A DNA stretch of 64,000 nucleotides from positions 1,907,001-1,971,000 of the forward strand of contig NC_007643.1 in assembly GCF_000013085.1 (NCBI RefSeq). The letters are read 5' to 3'. Shown one piece after another: positions 41,973 through 51,808 of this stretch; position 1 is the stretch's first letter; every line of letters starts with the position of its first letter. A program made the translations under genes and the position numbers. The DNA comes from Rhodospirillum rubrum ATCC 11170 (lineage in GTDB: Bacteria; Pseudomonadota; Alphaproteobacteria; Rhodospirillales; Rhodospirillaceae). The notes below the pieces were generated by a model. The model searched no databases. It was given only the letters and a program-made list of their open reading frames with translations, and was not told where the DNA came from.

Positions 41973-43601
41973 ATGCCGTCTCCCTACAGCACCGGACTTG
42001 ATCGCACACCCGCCAACCATGTTCCCCTGACGCCGCTGGCCTTCCTTGACAGGGCGGCGCAGGTTTTCCCAGACCGTCCTTCCCTTGTCCACGGCAAACG
42101 CCGCTATACCTGGGCCGAAACGGCCCAGCGCGCCCGCCGGCTGGCTTCGGCCCTGCGGGCGCGCGGCATCGGCCCCGAGGATACGGTGGCGGTGATGGGC
42201 GCCAATACCCCCGAGCTTTACGAGGCCCATTTCGGCGTGCCGATGGCCGGGGCGGTGCTCAACGCCCTTAACGTTCGCCTCAACGCCGAGGAGATCGCCT
42301 TTATCCTGGAGCATGGCGAGGCGCGCGTTCTGCTGACCGATACCGAGTTTTCGCCGATCATCGCCGACGCCCTCGCCCGCATCGATCGGCCGATCACGGT
42401 GATCGACATCGTCGATCCCGAATACGACGGCCCCGGCGCTTGCGTCGGCGAGATGGAGTACGAGGCCTTTCTGGCCGAGGGCGATCCAACCGCCGATTGG
42501 CGCTGGCCGGCCGACGAATGGGAATCGATCACGCTCAACTATACCTCGGGAACCACCGGCAATCCCAAGGGCGTGGTTTACCACCACCGCGGCGCCTATT
42601 TGAACGCGCTTTCGAACATCATCACCTGGGGGATGCCCCACCATGCCGTTTATCTGTGGACCTTGCCGATGTTCCACTGCAACGGTTGGTGTTTCCCCTG
42701 GACGATGGCGGCCAATGCGGGAACCAACGTCTGCCTGCGCCGGGTGACGGCGGCGGGCATCTTCCAGGCCATCGCCGAGGAAAAGGTCAGCCACTTCTGC
42801 GGCGCGCCGATCGTGCTGAGCTTTCTGATCAACGCCCGCCCCGAAGAACGGCGGTCCTTTGATCATCAGGTCAACGTGATGACCGCCGCCGCCCCGCCGC
42901 CGGCCTCGGTCCTGGAAAAAATGCAGCGCGAGGGCTTCTGCGTGACCCATGTGTACGGTCTGACGGAAACCTATGGCCCGGCCACCGTTTGCGCCTGGAA
43001 GGAACCGTGGAACGACCTGCCGATGGACGAACAGGCGCGGCTGAAATCGCGCCAAGGAGTGCGCTATCTGGTTCAGGAAGGCTTGATGGTCGGCGATCCG
43101 GAAACCATGGAGGCGGTTCCCGCCGACGGCGAAAGCATGGGCGAGGTGTTTTTCCGCGGCAATATCACCATGAAAGGCTATCTGAAGAATCCCGAGGCCA
43201 CCGCCGAGGCCTTTCGCGGCGGCTGGTTCCACACCGGGGATCTTGGGGTTCTTCATCCCGATGGCTATCTTCAGCTCAAGGATCGCTCCAAGGACATCAT
43301 CATCTCGGGGGGCGAGAATATCTCGTCGATCGAGGTCGAGGGCGTGCTCCATCGTCACCCTGACGTTGTCGCCGCCGCCGTTGTCGCCAAACCCGATGAG
43401 AAATGGGGAGAAACCCCTAAAGCTTATGTGGAGTTACGCGACGGCGCTACGGTAACAGAGGATGAACTTGTGGCCTTTTGTCGGCTCCATCTGGCACATT
43501 ATAAATGCCCTCGGGATGTTGAGGTGGGGCCGCTGCCAAAAACATCGACGGGTAAGATCCAGAAGTTCGTTCTGCGCCGGCAGGTGCGAGCGGAAGGATA
43601 A
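41973..43601 (+). CDS. AMP-forming acyl-CoA synthetase (DmdB/medium-chain type)
   Basis: 542 residues of the ANL superfamily. The P-loop YTSGTTGNPKGV is at 190-201, the A5 motif VYGLTETYGP near 329, GWFHTGDLGVLHPDGYLQ near 418 and the catalytic lysine in KTSTGKIQK near 528. It activates a carboxylic acid through an acyl-adenylate to its CoA thioester. Sequence style (HCNGWCFPW, LNYTSGTTG) fits the 3-methylmercaptopropionyl-CoA ligase/medium-chain group. ATG 41973 is used, with AGGAAAGG upstream. Confidence 0.9.
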   Translation: MPSPYSTGLDRTPANHVPLTPLAFLDRAAQVFPDRPSLVHGKRRYTWAETAQRARRLASALRARGIGPEDTVAVMGANTPELYEAHFGVPMAGAVLNALNVRLNAEEIAFILEHGEARVLLTDTEFSPIIADALARIDRPITVIDIVDPEYDGPGACVGEMEYEAFLAEGDPTADWRWPADEWESITLNYTSGTTGNPKGVVYHHRGAYLNALSNIITWGMPHHAVYLWTLPMFHCNGWCFPWTMAANAGTNVCLRRVTAAGIFQAIAEEKVSHFCGAPIVLSFLINARPEERRSFDHQVNVMTAAAPPPASVLEKMQREGFCVTHVYGLTETYGPATVCAWKEPWNDLPMDEQARLKSRQGVRYLVQEGLMVGDPETMEAVPADGESMGEVFFRGNITMKGYLKNPEATAEAFRGGWFHTGDLGVLHPDGYLQLKDRSKDIIISGGENISSIEVEGVLHRHPDVVAAAVVAKPDEKWGETPKAYVELRDGATVTEDELVAFCRLHLAHYKCPRDVEVGPLPKTSTGKIQKFVLRRQVRAEG

Positions 43602-43622
43602 CCCTCTCTCTGGTCACGCGGT

Positions 43623-45378
43623 GTGAGCGACGGTATCAGCGGGGGGCGGGCGGCGTCGTGCGGTTGAACCGGCAGACAACTGGAAACGGATCTGGGAGCC
43701 ACGGAACGAGCGCGACCGCTATGCCGCCCTGGCGTTTTGTTGGGCCGATCTCATTATGCAGATCGACAGCCGCGATCGCATCGTTTTTGCCGCCGGTCCT
43801 TTCGAGGCGTTCATCGATCGCCGGCAAGACGACCTGCGCGGCGAGGAGGTCGCGACCCTGATGGTGCCCGAGGACCGGGTGCTGATGGGCCAGTGTCTGA
43901 AGTTGGTGCGGCGCAAAGGGCGGGCCTCCGGCGAGGTGGTCCGCCTTTACCGTCCCCGGGGGGCGCCGCTCTCCATGGACTTCGCCGGCTACACCCTTGA
44001 TCAACAAAGCTTCATCGCCTTGCGCCTCACCTCTCACCGTGGGTATGGCGCGCGGGACGGGATCCCCCGCGACCCGCAATCGGGGCTGCTTCCCCCCCAG
44101 GCCTTCAGCGAGCTTGCCAGCGGCAAGATCAAGCAGAGCCAGGAGACGGGGCAGGATTTTGGCGTCACCGTCATCGATCTGCCCGGCCTGGGCGGGCTGT
44201 GTGACCGTCTGCCCTCTCCGGGCGCCCTTGGCCTTTTGCGTTCGGTGGGGGCGAGTTTGCGGGCCTGCGCCTTCGATGACAACAGCGCCACCGAAATCGC
44301 CCAGGGACGCTATGGGCTGGTTCACGATGGCGCCGCCGATCTCGAGGCCCTGCGCCACGATCTGTCTGAAATCGTCCGCCAGCATGATCCCGACGGCGAG
44401 GAGGGGCGGGTTGAAACCTCGGCCATCGATCTTGAGGGGATCGACCAGATCGACGAAGGCGATCTGGCCAAGGGCTTGATCTACGCCATCAATCAGTGCC
44501 AGCGCGCCGACGGCGCGGCGATCAGCCTGCGCATGCTGTCAACGAGCATCCCCCAACTGGTCCACCAGGGGATCAACGAGGTCGCGCTGTTTCGCCGGGT
44601 GGTCGCCAACCGCAGCTTCGATATTGTCCTTCAACCGATCGTCAGCCTATCGACGGGCGATATCCACCATTACGAGGCGCTGTGCCGCTTCGACTCCAGC
44701 CGCCCCGATCTGTCGCCCTATCGCGCTATTACCTTCGCCGAGGAAACCGGCCTGATCCACGATTTCGATCTGGCGATGGCCGAAAAGGTGCTGGGCTGGC
44801 TGTCGGGCAAGCCGCGCAATTCCGACGCCTATCGGGTGGCGGTCAATATCTCGGGGTTTTCCATCGGCGTGGACAGCTATGTGAAGGGGTTGCTCGATCT
44901 GCTGCGCGCCGAGCCGTGGACCAAGGGCAAGATGCTGTTCGAGATCACCGAATCCTCGAAGATGACCGATCTCGATTCCGCTAACAGCTTTATCGGCAGC
45001 CTGCGCGACAGCGGCTATCAGGTCTGTCTGGATGATTTCGGCGCCGGAGCGGCCAGTTTCCAGTATCTGAGCGCCCTTGAGGTCGATGTGGTCAAGATCG
45101 ACGGCAGCGCCGTTCGCAACGCCATGCGCGGCCCCAAGGGACTGGCCTTTCTCAGCGCCCTGACCGAATTATGTCGGCGCCTGGGGGTGACGACCATCGC
45201 CGAAATGATCGACACCAAGGAAAGTCTTGATTTCGTGCGCAGTTGCGGCTGCGATTTCGTTCAAGGCTATCTGTTCGGCCGTCCCTCGGCCGATCTCAAG
45301 TCGTTCCAGCCGTTACCCAATCTCGGGCTGTTGCGCGGCTCGCCCGACCGCTTGCGCGGCCGCGCCGGTCTGTCGTAA
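43623..45378 (+). CDS. PAS-EAL c-di-GMP phosphodiesterase with apparent N-terminal frameshift
   Basis: From ATG 43756 the frame gives 540 residues, but in-frame sequence upstream is clearly coding back to about 43627 (reading NWKRIWEPRNERDRYAAL then AFCWADLI), with no ATG, GTG or TTG. A GTG at 43623 in the neighbouring frame reads VSDGISGG up to a run of six G at 43641-43646; removing one G joins both frames. The PAS domain spans that join; a degenerate GGDEF-like middle follows; the EAL domain has HHYEALCRF, EITESS, LDDFGAGAASFQ, VVKIDGSAV and QGYLFG, all main metal and catalytic sites. It should hydrolyse c-di-GMP. Confidence 0.85.
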
Positions 45379-45388
45379 GGGGGATCGG

Positions 45389-46435
45389 ATGGCGGAGCGT
45401 TACAAGGGCGGGCGCGGCGCGTCCCGGCATCGGCTGGCGATGGGGGTTTGGGCGGTCTTGGCCGGGGCGTTGATCGTCGTGGGCTGGCCTTGGTCCGCCC
45501 TGGCCGACGGACCGCCCCGGCTTGGGCTGCCCATCGACTGCAGCCCCGGGCGGACCTGCTGGATCACCAGTTATGTCGATACCGATCCCGGCCCCGAGGC
45601 CCGCGATCAGGCCTGCGGCATCGTGACCTATAACGGCCACGACGGCACCGATTTCGGCATCGGCACGATGACCGAGCAGACCGATGTCGCCGTGCTCGCC
45701 GCCGCGGCTGGAACCGTCTTGCGCATCCGCGACGGCATGGCCGATATCAACCGCCGGCTTCCCGAGGCGGCGTCCGTCGAAGGGCGGGAATGCGGCAATG
45801 GCGTGGTTCTTGATCATGGCGATGGCTGGACGACCCAATACTGCCATCTGCGCAAAGGCTCCATCGCCGTGAAGGCGGGACAAAAGATCCCGGTCGGCCA
45901 ACGCCTGGGGGCGGTGGGCCTATCGGGGAATACGGAACACCCCCATCTCCATATGACGGTGCGCCGCGGCACCACCGTTTTCGATCCCTTCAAGGGCCGG
46001 TCGGCCGCCCAGGGGTGCAAGGGCGGCGCCCTGCCGCTGTGGTCGCCGGTGGCGATGGCGGCTTTGCACTATCAGCCGATCGTTCTTTACAATGTCGGCT
46101 TCGCCGGCGAAGAGCCCGATCGCCTGCGGGTGCGGGCCGGCGGCTATGGCCAGACCATCGCCGCCAAGGCGCCGATGCTGGTCGCCTATGCCGATATCAT
46201 CGGCGTGGCCAAGAACGATCGCCTGCGCCTGGAGATCATCGGCCCCGACGGCCGACCCTTCGCCCGATCGGACCGGGTTTTCGATGAAAAGGGCTGGGTG
46301 CAGTGGTTCGGTTACGCCGGCAAGCGTCTGGCCTCGGGCGAATGGGCCAAGGGAGTTTATACGGCGATCGTCACCGTCGACCGTCCGGGCAAGGGGGTGA
46401 TCGGTCTGCGCGACAGCCGGGCCACCGTGCGCTGA
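45389..46435 (+). CDS. Secreted M23-family peptidase (LytM)
   Basis: 348 residues. A signal peptide or anchor (AVLAGALIVVGWPWSALA, 22-39) precedes a peptidase domain with zinc ligands His84 and Asp88 (GHDGTDFG), active-site His153 (YCHLRKG) and His186/His188 (HPHLHM). The C-terminal 130 residues are a beta-rich extension with TAIVTVDRPGKGVIG. M23 enzymes cut peptidoglycan cross-links in the periplasm. ATG 45389 has AAGGGGGA upstream and begins 10 bases after the EAL gene stop. It may be co-transcribed with the EAL gene. Confidence 0.9.
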   Translation: MAERYKGGRGASRHRLAMGVWAVLAGALIVVGWPWSALADGPPRLGLPIDCSPGRTCWITSYVDTDPGPEARDQACGIVTYNGHDGTDFGIGTMTEQTDVAVLAAAAGTVLRIRDGMADINRRLPEAASVEGRECGNGVVLDHGDGWTTQYCHLRKGSIAVKAGQKIPVGQRLGAVGLSGNTEHPHLHMTVRRGTTVFDPFKGRSAAQGCKGGALPLWSPVAMAALHYQPIVLYNVGFAGEEPDRLRVRAGGYGQTIAAKAPMLVAYADIIGVAKNDRLRLEIIGPDGRPFARSDRVFDEKGWVQWFGYAGKRLASGEWAKGVYTAIVTVDRPGKGVIGLRDSRATVR

Positions 46436-46504
46436 GCCTGTCCCCGGAGAGGACCGGGCATTCCGAACCGGATTGCGACGGAGCTGGGCTTCACGCATAC
46501 CGCT

Positions 46505-47200
46505 CTAGCGGCATACGCGGAAGCGGCCGAGATCAAGGTGGAAGTGATCGGCGTGGGCGGCGTTATAGGCGGGGCCGAGGACGGCGTTGAACAAGCCGCA
46601 GGCGGCATCGCGGGCCTCGGCAAGGAACAGTCCCTTGGCGGTTGGCTTGCCCCAATCGCGGCGGATCACGATGCTTTCGCCGTTCTCCAGATGGAAGGCG
46701 GCGATGTCGATGGCATTGGCGGTGGCATGCTGGCTGCGGCGGCCCTCGGGCCGGCTGTTGATATTGCGGCAGGCATAGGTGCCCAGATGGTCGATGCGGA
46801 CCAGCGGGCTGGCGAAATGGCGCAGGGCCAGGGTGCGCAAGACGCCCTCGTACCAATATTGGGCGGCCATCAGGGCGCAGGTCGCCTGGAACGAGCCGTT
46901 ATAGGTGACCTGGGAGCGCAGGGGGCGGACCCCGGTTTCCAGTCCGCAGCCGGCGTTGAGCGGCCGCTCGGCCAGCCGGCGATAGGACAGGTCCGAGCGA
47001 TCAAGGGCGTTAAGGCAGGCCGGCCCATCGGTGGTGAGGGCGTTGATGTGAAAGCGGGCGAGGGGGCCCGGCGGCGCATCGAGGGTGATCGGCGCCCAGG
47101 GCAGAATATTCGGCGGCAGCCGGATCCACGACTGATGGAGGGGAACCACCGTGCCGATCAGCGCCAAGACCCCCAGCAAAACCGCGTACCCTGCCCGCAT
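46505..47200 (-). CDS. Extensin-like (ExtC-type) cell wall hydrolase
   Basis: 231 residues with an N-terminal membrane anchor/signal (AVLLGVLALIGTVVPL, 6-21). The extensin-like C-terminal domain has TYACRNINSRPEGRRSQHAT (partly conserved H in SQHATANAIDIAAF) and the final HADHFHLDLGRF, a His/Asp zinc-site arrangement like LAS peptidases. Such proteins are putative peptidoglycan endopeptidases in the periplasm. GGGAGGTC five bases before ATG 47200 supports the start. It is convergent with the M23 gene, both probably remodelling the wall. Confidence 0.88.
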   Translation of the reverse strand: MRAGYAVLLGVLALIGTVVPLHQSWIRLPPNILPWAPITLDAPPGPLARFHINALTTDGPACLNALDRSDLSYRRLAERPLNAGCGLETGVRPLRSQVTYNGSFQATCALMAAQYWYEGVLRTLALRHFASPLVRIDHLGTYACRNINSRPEGRRSQHATANAIDIAAFHLENGESIVIRRDWGKPTAKGLFLAEARDAACGLFNAVLGPAYNAAHADHFHLDLGRFRVCR

Positions 47201-47239
47201 CGGCGACCTCCCAAAGGCCGCCGGCGGCCAAAAAGGGGG

Positions 47240-47707
47240 TCAGTCCACCGTCTTGGGAGCGAAGCGGCCGATATTGCCAAACAATTCCTGAACGATGGAG
47301 GAGTCGTTGCCCCGCGTTGGCGTTTCGCGGCCGACGATATCCACCTGCTGGCCGTCGTCCTTGGACAGATGGTCTATGCCCTTGACCCGGCCGTTGTCGT
47401 CGAAATGCACGGCGATGATGGTCCGTTCCAATTCCTTGGGCTTGAAGAAGGCGACCTGGGTGGTTTCATTGCTGATATAAAACCACGTCTCGCCGCCAAA
47501 CATCGAGGTGGCCGAGGGGGTGCCGAGCAGGGCCTGGATATCGGTGCGCGTATGCACCCCTTCCTGAATCTGCCCCAAAGCCTCGGTGGTCGGCAAATTG
47601 CCGTGGGGATTGATATCGTTGGAACATCCGGCGCAGAGCAGAAGAGTCCCCAACAAGGCGCCCGTCAGCCTGGTGCTTCGCCGTATGACGGGAACGAATG
47701 TCTGCAT
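47240..47707 (-). CDS. bamE: BamE/SmpA-OmlA family outer membrane lipoprotein
   Basis: 155 residues. Signal peptide ends with lipobox LCAGC near residue 28. The SmpA/OmlA fold follows: EGVHTRTDIQALLGTPSATS near residue 49, then TWFYISNE and IIAVHFDDNGRVKGID. BamE helps the Bam complex assemble outer membrane proteins. AGGAGAGG upstream supports ATG 47707. It precedes the extensin-like gene by 39 bases on the same strand. Confidence 0.9.
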   Translation of the reverse strand: MQTFVPVIRRSTRLTGALLGTLLLCAGCSNDINPHGNLPTTEALGQIQEGVHTRTDIQALLGTPSATSMFGGETWFYISNETTQVAFFKPKELERTIIAVHFDDNGRVKGIDHLSKDDGQQVDIVGRETPTRGNDSSIVQELFGNIGRFAPKTVD

Positions 47708-47957
47708 GAACGGCCTCTCCTTGGCGCCCGATTGGTGACGGACCGCCCCGCGCGGGCGGGACGGCCGGGCGCATCCTACAGCCTGAGGCCGAGGAACGGA
47801 AGGGATCGCCGGCCGGCTCTTTCACCGCCGACCGCCTCCGGTGTTGCCAAGCGCCGCCGACCGGGCCATCTTTGCCGCTTTCGGGCAAATCCCCCAAACG
47901 CCAAAGGGCCAGGGGCAAGCCCGCGCCCATTATTCGTCGCCGAAGGTCACCCGATCC
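47708..47957. promoter_or_regulatory. Divergent promoter region bamE / bc1 chaperone
   Basis: 250 bases between divergent bamE and the cytochrome bc1 chaperone gene. Promoters for both are expected; no clear box can be placed and no other gene was seen. Confidence 0.35.
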
Positions 47958-48566
47958 ATGCCCTTGCCGTTCTTTCAGCGTCGCCGACGCTATGAAGATG
48001 CCGCTCATGCGCTTTATGGCCTGCTTGTCGCCAAGGCGCGCGATGGGGCCTTCTATGAGCGCCTGGGCGTTCCCGACACCCTGGATGGCCGCTATGACAT
48101 GATCATCATTCATGTCGCGCTGCTGCTGCGGCGGTTGTCGCTGGTCAGCCCGGGGGCGCCCACCGATCGCAAGTCGCCCGGCGCCCGCCTTGCGCAGGAG
48201 GTTTTCGACCTCATGTTTAAGGACATGGATCGGAACCTTCGCGAGATGGGGGTTTCCGATTATAAGCTGGGCAAGGAAATCAAGAAAATGGCCCGGGCCT
48301 TCTATGGCCGGGCCATGGCTTACGAAGCGGGATTGCGCGACGGGTCGCTGGAAACCAGCCTGCGCGAAACGGTTTATCGCACGGTGGAGGCCGATCCGGC
48401 TCAGGTCGCGGGATTGGCGGCCTATATGCGCCGCGAGGCCCTGTCCCTGTCCAAGATCTCCGAGGACCGTTTGTTCGCCGGCGGATTGGCCTTTGGCCCG
48501 GTCGTCTCGGCCGATCCCGACCCGGCCGTCGCCCCGGCTTTCGCATCGCCCCCGAAGGAGGCCTGA
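47958..48566 (+). CDS. Ubiquinol-cytochrome c chaperone (UPF0174/CBP3 family)
   Basis: 202 residues. Signatures are AAHALYGLLVAKARDGAFYE near residue 15, LGVPDTLDGRYDMIIIHVAL and QEVFDLMFKDMDRNLREMGV followed by DYKLGKEIKKMARAFYGR. The mitochondrial homologue Cbp3 assists cytochrome b in assembly of complex III. ATG 47958 starts just before the conserved domain. Its stop codon precedes the DUF177 gene by one base, so they are co-translated. Confidence 0.92.
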   Translation: MPLPFFQRRRRYEDAAHALYGLLVAKARDGAFYERLGVPDTLDGRYDMIIIHVALLLRRLSLVSPGAPTDRKSPGARLAQEVFDLMFKDMDRNLREMGVSDYKLGKEIKKMARAFYGRAMAYEAGLRDGSLETSLRETVYRTVEADPAQVAGLAAYMRREALSLSKISEDRLFAGGLAFGPVVSADPDPAVAPAFASPPKEA

Positions 48567-48567
48567 C

Positions 48568-49149
48568 ATGACCACTGCCCCGTCCGCCACCAGCCCCGAG
48601 GCGGTCTTCGACCCCGATTTTTCCCGGCCGGTCGATGTGCTGAACCTGCCGCCCAATGGCCGCGTCCTTGTTGTCGAGGCCAGTCCCGAGGAGCGCACCG
48701 CCCTTGCCGACCGCCTCGAGGTGCTCGAGGTGGCCTCGCTGCGCGCCGAGGTGCGGCTGCGCCCCTTGGCCGGCGGGCCGATCGTCCGCGTCGAAGGTCA
48801 TCTCGAGGCCGATCTGCGCCAGTCTTGCGTGGTCACCCTGGCTCCGCTCGCCATCACGGTCAAAGAACCCTTCGCCCTGACCTTCGGTCCCGGCGAGGCC
48901 GAGGTCGAGCCCGGCGGCAAGGAGATCGAGCTTGATATCGAGGCCGACGACCCGCCCGAGCCGATCATCGGCGGGCGGATCGACCTGGGCGCGGTGATCG
49001 CCGAGCATCTGGCTTTGGGGATCGACCCCTTTCCCCGCGCCCCCGACGCCCGCTTTCAGCCGCCCCCGGATGTGGCCGAACCGGCGGAAACGCACGAGGT
49101 GCGGGGAGCCACTCCCTTCGCCGCCTTGGGGGCCCTGAAGAAAAAGTAG
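48568..49149 (+). CDS. yceD: YceD/DUF177 family protein
   Basis: 193 residues of the DUF177 family, conserved upstream of rpmF across bacteria and implicated in 23S rRNA/ribosome maturation. Features: FSRPVDVLNLP at residue 17, EGHLEADLRQSCVVTLAPL (the conserved cysteine segment) near 78, and a long acidic middle EKEIELDIEADD. AAGGAGG at 48555-48561 supports ATG 48568. Confidence 0.9.
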   Translation: MTTAPSATSPEAVFDPDFSRPVDVLNLPPNGRVLVVEASPEERTALADRLEVLEVASLRAEVRLRPLAGGPIVRVEGHLEADLRQSCVVTLAPLAITVKEPFALTFGPGEAEVEPGGKEIELDIEADDPPEPIIGGRIDLGAVIAEHLALGIDPFPRAPDARFQPPPDVAEPAETHEVRGATPFAALGALKKK

Positions 49150-49211
49150 GGGTGCCCTGTCCGCAAGGCTTGCCCGCGCGTGGGATTTTCGCTAAACAAC
49201 CACGCTGTCCC

Positions 49212-49234
49212 GGGCCCGGCGCAGAGCCGGGCCC
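49212..49234 (+). promoter_or_regulatory. GC hairpin between yceD and rpmF
   Basis: GGGCCCGGC-GCAGA-GCCGGGCCC, a perfect 9-base-pair stem 24 bases before the rpmF ATG and without a U-run. It may be an mRNA processing or ribosomal-protein control element. Confidence 0.5.
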
Positions 49235-49258
49235 GTCCCATTGAAGAGACATTGAATC

Positions 49259-49444
49259 ATGGCTGTTCCTAAGAAGAAGACGTCCAAGTCCCGCCGCGAC
49301 ATGCGCCGGTCCCATCATGCGCTGAAGCCGTCGGCTTATGGCGAATGCCCGAACTGTGGTGAGCTGAAGCGGCCCCACCACGTTTGCACGTCCTGCGGCC
49401 ATTATGATGGTCGTGAGGTCGTGTCCGAAGACGTAGCCGCCTGA
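49259..49444 (+). CDS. rpmF: 50S ribosomal protein L32
   Basis: 61 residues, a normal L32: [20 protein letters not shown] at the N-terminus, then the zinc-ribbon cysteines [18 protein letters not shown]. It is a structural component of the large ribosomal subunit. It sits between yceD and plsX, the widely conserved fatty-acid/ribosome gene order. Confidence 0.97.
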   Translation: MAVPKKKTSKSRRDMRRSHHALKPSAYGECPNCGELKRPHHVCTSCGHYDGREVVSEDVAA

Positions 49445-49478
49445 TCATCGCCGGATTATTCCCGATGGCTGAAACGGG

Positions 49479-50537
49479 ATGGTGCAGGTGAGCAACTCCC
49501 TGGTCATATCGGTTGACGCCATGGGCGGGGACGATGCCCCCGACATGGTGGTCGATGGCGTGAAGTTGGCGCGCAAGCGCTTCCCTGACGTCCGGTTTTT
49601 GCTGTTTGGAGACGAGGCTCGGATTGGGCCGCTGGTCGCGGGCGATAGCGCCCTGTCAGCGGTATGCACCATACGCCACACCGCTTCGGCGGTATCGGGG
49701 GACGCCAAGCCCTCGCAAGCCGTGCGCAGCGGCCGCCAGTCCAGTCTTTGGCTGTCCATCGAGGCGGTCAAGAAGGGCGAGGCGGCCGGCGTGGTGTCGG
49801 CGGGCAACACGGGCGCCTTCATGGCGATGGCCAAACTGATCTTGCGCACGCTGCCGGGAATCGACCGGCCGGCGATCGCCACCTTGCTGCCTACCCTGCG
49901 GGGTGAGAGCGTGGTGCTTGATCTGGGCGCCAATGCCGAATGCAATGCCAATAATCTGGTGGAATTCGCCATCATGGGCGAGGTTTTCGCCCGAACGGTA
50001 TTGTCTTTGGATCGGCCGACCGTGGGCATCATGAACATCGGCTCGGAGTCCGGCAAGGGCACCGATACGGTGCGCGATGCCAGCGCTCGGCTGCAAGACA
50101 GCGCCTTGCCGATCCGCTTCATGGGCTTCGTCGAAGGCGATGACCTGGGCAAGGGCACGGTCGATGTCATCGTGACCGATGGCTTTACCGGCAATGTGAT
50201 GCTGAAGACCGCCGAAGGCACGGCCAAGCTGTATTCGCAGTTCTTGCGCAACGCCTTCCTCAGCTCGCTTTTGGCCCGCCTGGGGTATCTGCTGTCGCGG
50301 TCGGCCTTGCAAAAGGTCAAAGCCCGGACCGATCCCCGTCGCTATAACGGGGCGATGTTCCTCGGACTCGACGGAGTCGCGGTCAAAAGCCACGGCGGTA
50401 CGGATGCCTTGGGCTTTTCCAATGCTTTGGCGGTGGCCATCGATTTGGTGAGGCAGGGCTTTAACGAGTCGATCAAGGACGAGATCGCCAAGGTTCAGGT
50501 TTTGCCCAGTACCGTCAGTGTGAGCCACGCCGTCTGA
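49479..50537 (+). CDS. plsX: Phosphate acyltransferase PlsX
   Basis: 352 residues. The N-terminal ISVDAMGGDDAPDMVVDGVK is diagnostic, followed by GVVSAGNTGAFMAMAK near 105, VVLDLGANAECNANNLVEFA near 144 and FTGNVMLKTAEGTAK near 235. PlsX makes acyl-phosphate from acyl-ACP for phospholipid synthesis at the cytoplasmic membrane. ATG 49479 is used; a GTG at 49485 is possible. It starts 34 bases after rpmF and is followed by fabH. Confidence 0.97.
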   Translation: MVQVSNSLVISVDAMGGDDAPDMVVDGVKLARKRFPDVRFLLFGDEARIGPLVAGDSALSAVCTIRHTASAVSGDAKPSQAVRSGRQSSLWLSIEAVKKGEAAGVVSAGNTGAFMAMAKLILRTLPGIDRPAIATLLPTLRGESVVLDLGANAECNANNLVEFAIMGEVFARTVLSLDRPTVGIMNIGSESGKGTDTVRDASARLQDSALPIRFMGFVEGDDLGKGTVDVIVTDGFTGNVMLKTAEGTAKLYSQFLRNAFLSSLLARLGYLLSRSALQKVKARTDPRRYNGAMFLGLDGVAVKSHGGTDALGFSNALAVAIDLVRQGFNESIKDEIAKVQVLPSTVSVSHAV

Positions 50538-50628
50538 TCCGACCCCCGCCCGCTAAGGCCGCGTGATAGCGGCCGACCGGACGGGGTCCTCAGGATATCA
50601 AAAGGCTGTTTGACAAGGATATTTCCCC

Positions 50629-51603
50629 ATGTGGCGTTCCGTGATCGCGGGATGCGGGTCCTACCTGCCCGCGAACAAGGTGACCAACGCCAATTTGGCG
50701 GAGCGGGTGGAGACCACCGATGCTTGGATCCGCGAAAGGACCGGCATTCTGGTGCGCCACTTCGCCGCCGAGGGGGAAAAGACCTCTGATCTGGCGATGG
50801 CCGCCGCTAGGGCCGCCCTGGCCGATGCCGGGGTCGACGCCGCCGAGGTCGATCTGATCGTTCTGGCGACCGCCACCCCCGACCAGACCTTCCCGGCCAC
50901 CGCCACCCGGGTTCAGGCCGGACTGGGCTGTCGGCCCGGCGCGCCGGCCTTCGATATCCAGGCGGTCTGTTCGGGTTTTCTCTATGCCCTCAGCGTCGCC
51001 GACGCCCTGATCAAGGCCGGTCAGGCGCGTACCGCGCTGGTTATCGGCGCCGAAACCTTCTCGCGCATTCTTGATTTCACCGACCGCACCACCTGCGTGC
51101 TGTTTGGCGATGGCGCCGGGGCGGTGGTTTTGCGGGCGACGCCCTCGACCGGCGACGGCGGCGAGCGCGGCATCTTGTCGACCCATCTGCATGCCGATGG
51201 CCGCCACCATGATCTGCTCTATGTCGATGGCGGGCCGTCGTCGACCGGCACCGTGGGCCATCTGCGGATGCAGGGCCGCGAGGTTTTCCGCCATGCGGTG
51301 ACCAATCTTTACGAGGTCGTCCTTGAAGCCCTGGCGGCCAATGGCCTTCAGGCCGACGCCATCGACTGGGTGGTTCCCCATCAGGCCAATCAGCGCATCC
51401 TCGATGGCACCGCCAAGAAGCTGGGCATCGATCCGGCCAAGGTGATCAGCACCATCGCCCTTCACGCCAACACCTCGGCCGCCTCGGTGCCGCTGGCGCT
51501 TTGCGAGGCCCGGCGCGATGGCCGCATTCAGCCCGGTCAGTTGATTTTGCTCGAAGCCATGGGCGGCGGTTTCACCTGGGGCTCGGCCCTGGTCCGGCTG
51601 TAA
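50629..51603 (+). CDS. fabH: 3-oxoacyl-ACP synthase III
   Basis: 324 residues. The catalytic triad is visible: Cys in [12 protein letters not shown] near residue 113, His in [10 protein letters not shown] near 249 and Asn in [11 protein letters not shown] near 281. It condenses acetyl-CoA with malonyl-ACP to start fatty acid synthesis. It lies 91 bases after plsX; between them a GGCCGC-GTGATA-GCGGCC hairpin at 50557-50574 may tune the operon. Confidence 0.97.
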   Translation: MWRSVIAGCGSYLPANKVTNANLAERVETTDAWIRERTGILVRHFAAEGEKTSDLAMAAARAALADAGVDAAEVDLIVLATATPDQTFPATATRVQAGLGCRPGAPAFDIQAVCSGFLYALSVADALIKAGQARTALVIGAETFSRILDFTDRTTCVLFGDGAGAVVLRATPSTGDGGERGILSTHLHADGRHHDLLYVDGGPSSTGTVGHLRMQGREVFRHAVTNLYEVVLEALAANGLQADAIDWVVPHQANQRILDGTAKKLGIDPAKVISTIALHANTSAASVPLALCEARRDGRIQPGQLILLEAMGGGFTWGSALVRL

Positions 51604-51808
51604 AAAGGCCAAAAACCCGACGGGGTCGATCGGATTTAGTTTTTTCATCGGCCCGTATGGTTTCCACCCCCCTGCGCAACGCTTAAGGCCCAGTCTCGGG
51701 ACCTCTCGGCAACGCTTTGATATTGACGGATTTATCCCCCTCTTTTACCGTTACGTCGGAAAGGACGTCCGGCCCCATGCCGTGACGCCACGGAAGGGGG
51801 ACCGCCAG

